Below are positions 53,794 to 61,021 of a stretch of DNA of 64,000 nt, piece after piece. The number at the start of each line of letters is the position of its first letter. The first letter of the stretch is position 1. The notes below the pieces were generated by a model, which ran no database searches, was not told the origin of the DNA, and was given only the letters and a program-made list of their open reading frames with translations. The DNA is from JAPOVO01 sp026708165. GTDB taxonomy: Bacteria; Chloroflexota; UBA11872; VXNJ01. The DNA lies in the NCBI GenBank assembly GCA_965208775.1, contig OZ242360.1, positions 2,232,001-2,296,000 of the forward strand. Direction: 5' to 3'. A program made the translations under genes and the position numbers.

Positions 53794-55809
53794 CTATTTG
53801 ACGAGCACTACTTGCTGCATACCGCTTTGCCCTTCCAGTCCACCGAGCACGGAAGTGTAGGGGAACTCGACTCGAGAGGGCCTGTAGGAGTCGAGCTTGG
53901 GAATCGTGAACAGCGGGACGTACGGCAGATCGTCGGCCAGGAATTCCTGCAGGCGGAACACTGTTTCCTTCGCTCCTTCGATGGTCGTCTCGGACAGCAG
54001 CTTGAAGGACAGATCGTCGTATGCGGGGTTGGCGTAGCCGCCCCAGTTGTTTCCGCCCTCCTGGTTCTCGGGCGCGTTGCGACTGTGGAAGAAGGCTTCC
54101 AGATAGTCGGGGAAGAGGTTCAGACTCCAGCCCAGTATCCAGAGGTCCAGATCCCGGGCGACTGTGTCACTGAAAAGCTTGTCGACTATCAAGTTGAAGC
54201 CGAGGAGATTGGCTCGGACGGGGATTCCGAGGTCGTTCAGCCAGCGCTCGATCCAAATGGCGAACGTCGCCCTGAGCGGATCGTAGCCCGCGCTGGGGGC
54301 GATCAACTCGAGCGGCGGCATATCCGAGCCGTCGGGCATCTTGAGACCCTGGCCAGGCATGGCAACGAAGCTGCCGTCTTCGCCTACTTGCGGTTCCTGC
54401 TCGTAAGTGAACCCCGCGGTCTTCAGCAGCTGGACGGCCTGCTGGACCCTTTCGCCTCTAGTCAACCCCTGGCCAAACTTACTGACATTGGGGTTGTGCC
54501 ATGCGGTGTTGCCCTCGGGTACCAGAGAGTACATGGGAATCGCCGCGCCCTGCAGAATGGTCTGCGCGACGAACTCCTTGTCGATAACGGTCGCCACAGC
54601 CTGTCTGAATTCCGGAATGCTCATCGGCGGCTTGCGGACGTTGAATCCCATATAAAACATGCCGTTGTCGGGATTGGTGATGATCTGCACGTCCTCCGCC
54701 GCCATGATGCGATCTTGAAATCCCTTTTCCAGCCCCAAGGGATTGAATACGAAATCTATGTCGCCGTTGGTGAGCGCGAGTACCGCGGCGTCCTGGTTAC
54801 CGTAGATGCTGAAAATCTCGGAGTCGACGTGAGGGCCGACCTCGTACTCCAGCAACTTGTCTCCTTCTGGCTCGCCGTAATAGCCGGCGGCGTATTCGTG
54901 CCGTTCATTGGTTTCGGTGATGGCGCCGTTTTCGTAGAGGGTGACGACTGTGCCCTTATCGAAGAACTCGGACGAGGTCTTGTTTTCGAAGAATGCGCCC
55001 GGTTCCCACTTGCTGAAAGTAAAGCCGCCGGCGGTAGGCTCGCCGTCGGGAACGTGGGCAAAGAGGGCCTCGATCTGCTGCGCTCCGTCTCCGGCTTGCC
55101 TGGCTTCTTCGACAACAGGAGCCCAGTAGTGCTCCGGCAAAATCGGCATAAAACCGAGTCCGAACTGCCAAACGCTCAGACCGGGTGTTTGGGAATTGCC
55201 GTCGTCGTCGGTGGCCTTGAAGAAGATCTTGAGCAGGTGACTGTCGAGGGCTTCCACGCGATCGACGAAGGCCGGATCGACGGCGCTTGCCCAGTTGGAA
55301 CCAAGCTCCAGATCCATCACGGTGTTGACGGTAAAGACGAAGTCTTCGGCTGTGATCTCCTCGCCGTCGCTCCATACGAGTCCAGTTTTCAACGTTACCT
55401 CGGTGGTCCAGAATTCCGTTCCTTCGACGGTCTCCTTATGGAGGTCAGTCGGGAAGTCGGCCGCGGCGACGGGAACCCATTCGAAACGTTGGTCGGAGTA
55501 GCCGTAAAGGGACGTGCTCCAGCCGGCCAGCACATATCCGGTCCACACCGAGCCGGCGGGGCCTCCGTAGTAGTTCCAGAAGTTCCGGGAAATCGGTTCG
55601 GCGAAGATGCCCATCTGATAGATGGGAGGTCCGGCCGCGGCTACCGGCTCGGCGGTTGGTTCGACGGTTGGATCGGCGGTGAGCTCGACCGCCGGCTGTG
55701 CCGTGGGCTGCGGTTCTTGCGCGACCTCTCTGTCGCAAGCCAGCACGGTGAGTGCCAACAGCCCGCCCAAAGCAAAAAACAGCGGTCTGATACGCAAGAA
55801 CCGGAACAT
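53794..55809 (-). CDS. ABC transporter substrate-binding lipoprotein (SBP_bac_5)
   Basis: 671 residues. Lipoprotein signal with lipobox LTVLAC (Cys about 25), a Pro/Glu/Thr-rich tether (about 30-55), then a family 5 peptide-type binding fold: WSDGEEITAEDFVFTVNTVM, GDIDFVFNPLG, FRQAVATVIDKEFVAQTIL and GWSLNLFPDYLEAFFHS. First gene of the five-gene operon; larger than usual. Peptide or another small molecule. Confidence 0.93.
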   Translation of the reverse strand: MFRFLRIRPLFFALGGLLALTVLACDREVAQEPQPTAQPAVELTADPTVEPTAEPVAAAGPPIYQMGIFAEPISRNFWNYYGGPAGSVWTGYVLAGWSTSLYGYSDQRFEWVPVAAADFPTDLHKETVEGTEFWTTEVTLKTGLVWSDGEEITAEDFVFTVNTVMDLELGSNWASAVDPAFVDRVEALDSHLLKIFFKATDDDGNSQTPGLSVWQFGLGFMPILPEHYWAPVVEEARQAGDGAQQIEALFAHVPDGEPTAGGFTFSKWEPGAFFENKTSSEFFDKGTVVTLYENGAITETNERHEYAAGYYGEPEGDKLLEYEVGPHVDSEIFSIYGNQDAAVLALTNGDIDFVFNPLGLEKGFQDRIMAAEDVQIITNPDNGMFYMGFNVRKPPMSIPEFRQAVATVIDKEFVAQTILQGAAIPMYSLVPEGNTAWHNPNVSKFGQGLTRGERVQQAVQLLKTAGFTYEQEPQVGEDGSFVAMPGQGLKMPDGSDMPPLELIAPSAGYDPLRATFAIWIERWLNDLGIPVRANLLGFNLIVDKLFSDTVARDLDLWILGWSLNLFPDYLEAFFHSRNAPENQEGGNNWGGYANPAYDDLSFKLLSETTIEGAKETVFRLQEFLADDLPYVPLFTIPKLDSYRPSRVEFPYTSVLGGLEGQSGMQQVVLVK

Positions 55810-55921
55810 CTGGCAACGCCCTTCACTTTCAGACCCTAACGCCCCGTGACTGTCTCAAGGGTAACGAAGTAACCGGGGATATATCTATATGAGCCTGCGG
55901 CGCAGGGTCAACTTCAGCGGC

Positions 55922-56521
55922 TTAGGCGCGGTGATCGCCGTCGTACGGATGAGTGATCCGTCTGCGAAGTTTTCTTAGACGTTGTCGAAATGGTGTGAAA
56001 GCCATGCCCCCAAGGTTAAGCGGAGGATCGAGCTTGGCGAGCACGGCCTCTTCGACGTGCTTAAGCGAATCGCGGTCGTCGTAGGGTGCGATTGCGACCT
56101 TGAGATGTTCCTTTATCCAGGCCGTGATCTTTCGATTGTCGTCGGAAACGAGCAAACCGGGTTCGGCCACGCGGAGATGTAGCGGCTCGCGGAGGATAGC
56201 TGAAATAGTCCAACGGAATGTCGACACTGACGTATTCCCGTTGATGTGGTTGGTTCGTATACGGCCGACGAGGGTTGACTTTGGCTTCTTGCCCGAAGGC
56301 CATTGCGTGGCGCCTGTTTGACCAACGTAAATGAGAGACGGCATCGATACGCCAAGCGCTTGCCCCAACTGCTTCCGCGCCCGCGAATCGGCCCACCAAG
56401 AGTAGAGTTCAGGACTGCCTGCGGCGACGCGATCCCTGGGAAATGCCCGCGGGTCTTCGGCGCTGTCTCGATCAGAGAGGAGATTGATAATGCGCTGAAG
56501 CTCGGCTCGACTAGCGGGCAA
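55922..56521 (-). CDS. GIY-YIG-like nuclease domain protein
   Basis: 199 residues. ELYSWWAD, SLIYVGQTGAT and TLVGRIRTNHI follow the GIY/YIG/Arg layout, and LKHVEEAVLAKLDPPLNLGG supplies the Glu and Asn of the family's C-terminal helix. The GIY half is loosely conserved (LYSWW). TTG 56521 overlaps the end of the preceding gene by 11 bases, so they are coupled. Neighbours suggest a two-gene accessory cassette, perhaps a restriction-like function; unproven. Confidence 0.65.
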   Translation of the reverse strand: MPASRAELQRIINLLSDRDSAEDPRAFPRDRVAAGSPELYSWWADSRARKQLGQALGVSMPSLIYVGQTGATQWPSGKKPKSTLVGRIRTNHINGNTSVSTFRWTISAILREPLHLRVAEPGLLVSDDNRKITAWIKEHLKVAIAPYDDRDSLKHVEEAVLAKLDPPLNLGGMAFTPFRQRLRKLRRRITHPYDGDHRA

Positions 56522-57194
56522 GTAGGTTGTTTATCTCCATGTGGAGGCCGTCACGACTCGTCCAGTCGGCCTCAAGGTGCTGATCCCGGGCGATTGCCGC
56601 CAACGCTTCGCCTGTGGCGCTAGGCACGGTTTTTCGGGCGTTGCTCCCTGAACACGACAAGGGCGTTGCCAGCCAGACCCGCTCAACGGTTTTCGGCCAA
56701 TGCGTTTTACGGAAGGTCTTCCCGTAATAGCCGGATCGGGAAAACAAGCCGACCATGGTTTTCACCCTGGTGTGAGCGGCGTAGTCCGCTAAACATCGCT
56801 GGACTAGGCAATTTGGCCAGTCGGCGTTTCCGAACTCTCGGTTGTACCATCCGATTGGCTCGCGAGCGTGGACGATGCCGTATCCGCCGGAGATGATCAG
56901 GATCTCCACCCCCGCGCCGAGAAGAACGTTGAATGCGTCGCCTGCTGCTTGGTATAGGTACCCCGTGTATCTCTTGTATGCGGGGATTAGCGAGGATTCG
57001 TTGATCTTCGCCTTACAGGCGTTTTTGTTACGCTGACAGCGTAGTTCGTCGGCCAACGGAGACGGTAGGAAGTCGAGCACCGATATACCGTCGGTGCGGT
57101 TAATTGTGCCTCTTGGCGCCTTTCCACCCGAACACGGCACTACGAAGAGCGCTTCAGATAACTTCAGGCGGGGTATCCCATCGCGGTTTGTCAT
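56511..57194 (-). CDS. YaaA/DUF6884-like protein
   Basis: 227 residues. VVPCSGGKAPRG, YKRYTGYLYQAAG, ILIISGGYGIVHAREPIGWYN and the pattern of Cys/Ser-Gly-x-Lys resemble the YaaA (UPF0246)/DUF6884 fold, whose YaaA member binds DNA and is peroxide-induced. Similarity is in pattern only. ATG 57194 has AAGGGT six bases ahead and is preferred to ATG 57209. Forms a coupled pair with the GIY-YIG-like gene. Confidence 0.55.
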   Translation of the reverse strand: MTNRDGIPRLKLSEALFVVPCSGGKAPRGTINRTDGISVLDFLPSPLADELRCQRNKNACKAKINESSLIPAYKRYTGYLYQAAGDAFNVLLGAGVEILIISGGYGIVHAREPIGWYNREFGNADWPNCLVQRCLADYAAHTRVKTMVGLFSRSGYYGKTFRKTHWPKTVERVWLATPLSCSGSNARKTVPSATGEALAAIARDQHLEADWTSRDGLHMEINNLLAR

Positions 57195-57537
57195 GGACAG
57201 ACCCTTCATTACTAAATGCGCACCGCCGGGGAACAGGACGTGCGCGCTTCGCTTCGTCCAATAAAGGCTAAGAGGCCGACCAATATTCTTGTCAAGACCC
57301 AGATAGTCACGGTTTAGTCACGGTTCAGTCGCTATGGAGAAAGGTTTAATCTCCACGGGCGCTCATGATTACTCGCCGTGTTCAGAGAGACATTGCTCCG
57401 GCGCTTACCGTAGGTGAAGGCGTACGGGAAACAGGCGTGGAAGCAACTTCCGGAGTGCTCCAAAACTGCAAACCTCCTAGCGCGTTATTCGCTAATCGGC
57501 GATAGGTCCAGATGGGACCGTAAGCGCCCGGCCCTCG
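57195..57537. other. Intergenic region with direct repeats
   Basis: 343 bases with no gene seen. Contains the 11-base direct repeats at 57304-57330. AT content is slightly higher than in the flanks. Confidence 0.5.
57304..57330. repeat. Tandem 11-bp direct repeats upstream of the YaaA-like gene
   Basis: TAGTCACGGTT occurs twice in direct succession (57304-57314, 57315-57325), followed by CAGTC, a partial third copy. The spacing is one helical turn, about 110 bases before the ATG. Confidence 0.6.
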
Positions 57538-58041
57538 TTACCGCTGTGAGTCCTTGAGTGTGGCGCCGGAGATGCCGACCTGGACGATGCGCTTTTGGTC
57601 TACTCCGGAAACGCCAACGTATTTGAAATCCACGTCGTCCAGCACCCGGGGCGTCATGTCCTGGACGACAACGTCCTTTTCGCCGGTCAGGAGGGCCGCG
57701 AAGGGCGCGGCCTGGCCTTCGGCGTCGGTGGACGTAGGAAAGGCAAAGCCTGTACCGGGTATGTTGGTAAAGACGACTTCGCCCTGGTCATCGCTGATCC
57801 AGAACTCGGAGATGATCGTTACGTCCGCGACCTGGGTCAAAACGGCATTTATTTCAGCGGTGCTCATGCCGGCTTTTTGTGCCGCCGCGACAAAATGGGA
57901 GGTCAGCAGGGCTTGCGCCACCATGTGATCGGAAGCAGTCTTCTCCTTTTCCGAGGAAATCCCGGAGCCGTTGGGATCGCAGCCAAACGCGGCGACAGAG
58001 ACGATGAGGGCAATCGCACCGACTACGCAGAATTTCTTCAT
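57538..58041 (-). CDS. Cache-like sensor lipoprotein
   Basis: 167 residues. Lipobox AAFGC (Cys about 21). The domain (about 40-165: VADVTIISEFWISDDQGEVVFTN, then GEKDVVVQDMTPR and VGVSGVDQKRIVQVGI) follows single-cache ligand-binding domains seen in chemoreceptors and kinases, but no signalling domain follows. ATG 58041 has GGGAGGTT upstream; the frame extends to 58065. Extracytoplasmic; ligand unknown. Confidence 0.7.
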   Translation of the reverse strand: MKKFCVVGAIALIVSVAAFGCDPNGSGISSEKEKTASDHMVAQALLTSHFVAAAQKAGMSTAEINAVLTQVADVTIISEFWISDDQGEVVFTNIPGTGFAFPTSTDAEGQAAPFAALLTGEKDVVVQDMTPRVLDDVDFKYVGVSGVDQKRIVQVGISGATLKDSQR

Positions 58042-58232
58042 TAGGAACCTCCCGGTTGAAGTCACTTTGTAACCTTAGTCACCCTGTGGTGGGACACCTA
58101 GACAGATATGGCGGGGATGCGGCTTGGTGAGATAGTCGGTAGGCTTTCAGATAGTCAATCGAGCCAGTGCAGAACATGCAAGGCATAGAAGCCGGGCGAA
58201 GCTGAGCCGAGCTAACGGGAGAGGGAGACGAT

Positions 58233-58643
58233 ATGGCAGTTTTCTTGCATACACGAATCCGGGTCAGCGATCTCGACGCGTCGATCAATTTCTATTGCGA
58301 CAATCTCGGTTTTCGCGTGATGAGCCGCAGCGAGAAGTCGCCGCAGGGTAACGAGATCGCGCATCTGGAGCTGCCCGGAAACAGGCACACGCTCGAGCTA
58401 ACGTATTCGGATGATTACGACCTCAACGTGCCGGAAGACCTGATGCACATGGCGATAGGGGTGCCGGACCTGACTTCGTTTTGCGCCGAGCTCGAGGGGC
58501 GGGGGATCGAAATCTGGCCCGACGAATGGCGGCAAGAGTTCGTCTCGGGAACGAAGATGGGGTTTATCGACGACCCTGACGGATACGAGATCGAATTGCT
58601 GGAAGAGGACGCTGACGTGGAGGAACTTTCCGGGGTGTCCTGA
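58233..58643 (+). CDS. VOC-superfamily metalloenzyme (glyoxalase I-like)
   Basis: 136 residues. Two beta-alpha-beta modules; candidate ligands His in VFLHTRIRV, Glu in HTLELTYSDD, His in LMHMAIGV and Glu in GYEIELLE. It fits lactoylglutathione lyase-like enzymes, but other VOC activities are possible. GGGAGAGGGAG precedes ATG 58233. Confidence 0.85.
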   Translation: MAVFLHTRIRVSDLDASINFYCDNLGFRVMSRSEKSPQGNEIAHLELPGNRHTLELTYSDDYDLNVPEDLMHMAIGVPDLTSFCAELEGRGIEIWPDEWRQEFVSGTKMGFIDDPDGYEIELLEEDADVEELSGVS

Positions 58644-58671
58644 GGAGCTTTCGGGAACTGGAGGGGCAGAG

Positions 58672-59676
58672 GTGACGATCGAGCTAACGACGGCCCATCA
58701 CGCGCCGGTGACGGCGCGGAAAATGCGGGAAGCGGCACTCCGATTTCTCGATTCGCTTACCGACGAGCAGCGCAGCGTGGCAACGTTCGATTTCCAGGTC
58801 GACGAGCGCTATCAGTGGAACTACACGCCGGTGGATCGGAACGGGCTGCGACTGAAGGACATGAAGCCGTCGCAGCGCATGCTGGCGTTCGAGCTGATGG
58901 CGAGCGGGCTGAGCGTAAGGAGCGCGGACCAGGCGAGGCAGATAATCGACCTGGAGAGCATCCTCAATGTGTGGGAGCGGATGCAGAACGAGGCGACACA
59001 CTGGCGTAGGGACCCCGAACTGTATTACTACAGCATCTTCGGCGATCCGGCGGGGTCCGAGCCGTGGGCGTGGCGGGCCGGCGGTCATCACATTGGCCTG
59101 CACTTTACGGTGATCGATCGGCAAGTCGTCTCGCCGCTTCCATTCTTTCTCGGAGCCAATCCCGCCGAGGTGAGGCATGGACTAGAGAAGGGCAAGAGAA
59201 TTCTGTCGCAGGAGGAGGACCTGGCGAGGGCGGTCCTCGGAAGTCTGGATGGCGGCCTGAAAAAGCAGGCGATTGTCGATCCGGTCGCGCCGGACGACAT
59301 TCTTACGAAGAACTACCGGACGGCTTCGCCCGAGATGCCGCTACGCGGCGTTGCGTTTTCGATGATGTCGGGCGTTCAACGTGATCGCATGGTCGAGCTG
59401 ATTCGGTATTACGTTGACCGAGCGGCGCAAGAAGTGGCTCGCAACGAGTGGAGGAAGATCGAGTCGGCGGGACTGGAAACCACGACGTTCGCGTGGGCGG
59501 GCCCGGAGGAAAGAGGCGAGAAGCATTACTACTCGGTGGTTGGCTCGCACTTCATGATCGAGTACGACAACACCCAGAACGATGGGAATCACATTCACGC
59601 CGTTTGGCGGGACTTCGAGCATGACTGGGGCGAAGACCTGCTGTCGAACCACTACTCGGAGTCAAACCACCACTAG
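58672..59676 (+). CDS. DUF3500 family protein
   Basis: 334 residues. WNYTPVDRNGLRLKDM near the N-terminus, PELYYYSIFGDP and GHHIGLHFTV, and the C-terminal HYYSVVGSHFMIEYDNTQND with GNHIHAVWRDFEHDWGED are the hallmarks of DUF3500. His and Asp/Glu residues in GGHHIGLH and NHIHAVWRD suggest a metal site. Function not established. It lies 28 bases after the VOC gene and is probably cotranscribed. Confidence 0.85.
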   Translation: MTIELTTAHHAPVTARKMREAALRFLDSLTDEQRSVATFDFQVDERYQWNYTPVDRNGLRLKDMKPSQRMLAFELMASGLSVRSADQARQIIDLESILNVWERMQNEATHWRRDPELYYYSIFGDPAGSEPWAWRAGGHHIGLHFTVIDRQVVSPLPFFLGANPAEVRHGLEKGKRILSQEEDLARAVLGSLDGGLKKQAIVDPVAPDDILTKNYRTASPEMPLRGVAFSMMSGVQRDRMVELIRYYVDRAAQEVARNEWRKIESAGLETTTFAWAGPEERGEKHYYSVVGSHFMIEYDNTQNDGNHIHAVWRDFEHDWGEDLLSNHYSESNHH

Positions 59677-59729
59677 CGCAGGCACTCCATGGATGCCAGT
59701 CGGCGAGGTGGACAGACTTGCGCGCCTGG

Positions 59730-60383
59730 TCAGACCGATTTGGGAAGCACGCCGGTGGTCACGTAGATGACCCGTTCGGCGATATTGGTTGCGCGGTCGG
59801 CGATTCGTTCCAGGTCGTGGGCTACCCATATCAGATAAGTCGCGCGGCGAATGGTCCCGGGATTCTCGATCATGTACACAAGCAGCTCTCTGAAGACCTG
59901 TTCGTACAGAGCGTCGACCTCATCGTCGTCTGCCGCGACCTGCATTGCGGCTTCGTTGTCGTGATTCACGAACGCGCGCAGACTGTTGCGGAGCATTTGT
60001 ATAGCTATCTCGCCCATCCGGGGGATGTCGATCAACGGTTTGAGCAGTGGATCGTCGCCCATGCGGAGGCTGATTTTGGCTATTCCCTCCGCGTAGTCAC
60101 CCATCCGTTCAAGTTCTGAGGCAATCAGGAGCACGCTCACCAGAGTCCGGAGATCGCCACCCATTGGTTGCTGAAGGGCCAGAACGTCGATGCATTGCTC
60201 TTCGAGCGCCAGATGCCTGGAGTCGATCTCGTCGTCGTCTTCCACGACCTGACGAGACGTTTCGAGGTCGCGGCGTTTGAGCGCCTGGAGGGCCTTGGTG
60301 ATGCTGGATTCGACGAGGGCGCCAATTTGCAGGAGCTCGTCCTGGATTCTCTGAAGCTGGTTTTCGTATTCCGTTCTCGGCAT
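59730..60383 (-). CDS. phoU: Phosphate transport system regulator PhoU
   Basis: 217 residues, two three-helix-bundle repeats with metal-binding ExxxD motifs (VVEDDDEIDSRHLALEEQCI and QVAADDDEVDALYEQVF) and ASELERMGDYAEGIAK / AHDLERIADRATNIAE. Represses Pho signalling through the PhoR-Pst complex. No pst genes in the window. AGGAGGTC precedes ATG 60383. Confidence 0.95.
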   Translation of the reverse strand: MPRTEYENQLQRIQDELLQIGALVESSITKALQALKRRDLETSRQVVEDDDEIDSRHLALEEQCIDVLALQQPMGGDLRTLVSVLLIASELERMGDYAEGIAKISLRMGDDPLLKPLIDIPRMGEIAIQMLRNSLRAFVNHDNEAAMQVAADDDEVDALYEQVFRELLVYMIENPGTIRRATYLIWVAHDLERIADRATNIAERVIYVTTGVLPKSV

Positions 60384-60554
60384 CCCGACCTCCTCTGCAA
60401 CCCCCTGATGCGACGGACCGATCTAACCTAAGAGCGCCGGCCAACCTGATTACAGGTCATTTAGCCACCAACGGTATCACGGAGCGATCTGCCGCCTGCC
60501 GAGATGCGTTCAAGGAAATCGGGCGCTCGATTGTTCGCTTTCTCCTACTGCCTT

Positions 60555-60582
60555 TTGGCAACGATCCCGGATGGGCTTATAG
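60555..60582 (+). promoter_or_regulatory. Candidate csoR promoter
   Basis: TTGGCA (60555-60560), 16 bases, TTATAG (60577-60582). It stands just before the CsoR-type operator. Confidence 0.4.
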
Positions 60583-60601
60583 AAGAGTAGTATAAGAGTT
60601 A

Positions 60602-60622
60602 TACCCCACCCCAGGTGGGGTA
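60602..60622. promoter_or_regulatory. CsoR-type operator
   Basis: TACCCCACC-CCA-GGTGGGGTA is a perfect 9-bp inverted repeat just before the csoR start. The G/C-tract palindrome with TA ends matches known CsoR operators. Confidence 0.75.
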
Positions 60623-60628
60623 CTGCCA

Positions 60629-61021
60629 ATGTGTCGTAGTGGAGATTCGATCAAGTTGGATGATGAGACCAGGAAGATTCTCAACCGGTGGAAATCGATC
60701 GAAGGTCACGCCTCGGCGGTCGAGAGGATGATTGCGGACGACCGATACTGCGTTGACATCCTCAAACAGACGCTTGCGATCCAGGGGGCAATCGAGCGAG
60801 TCAATGCCGCCATCTTGGAGAAGCATCTGCAGAGCTGCGTGACCACCGCTATTCGGGGAACGGACCCGATGGAGCGGCAGCGAGTAATCGGCGAATTGCT
60901 GGACGTGTTCAAAGGCACGGGCCATCTTCGCCGGGTGGCTTCGACGGGTGAGGTAATCGAGCAGGTCGCAAGCTCGCTGCTGGGTTCTGCCACCGCCGGT
61001 GGTTCGAGGAGGGATTCCTGA
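60629..61021 (+). CDS. csoR: Copper-sensing repressor CsoR (DUF156)
   Basis: 130 residues, all-helical. The Cu(I) ligand set is C-H-C: Cys in RYCVDILKQ, His and Cys in LEKHLQSCV. A C-terminal extension of about 30 residues is longer than usual. ATG 60629 or TTG 60656 could be the start; ATG lies directly after the operator, whereas GGAG sits 11-12 bases before the TTG. The stop overlaps copA (TGATG). Confidence 0.9.
   Translation: MCRSGDSIKLDDETRKILNRWKSIEGHASAVERMIADDRYCVDILKQTLAIQGAIERVNAAILEKHLQSCVTTAIRGTDPMERQRVIGELLDVFKGTGHLRRVASTGEVIEQVASSLLGSATAGGSRRDS

Noticed and set aside
53812..55839. 675-codon open frame antisense to the substrate-binding protein gene
   Set aside because: Runs across the whole SBP gene with no recognisable domain; the lipoprotein and SBP motifs on the minus strand are clear.
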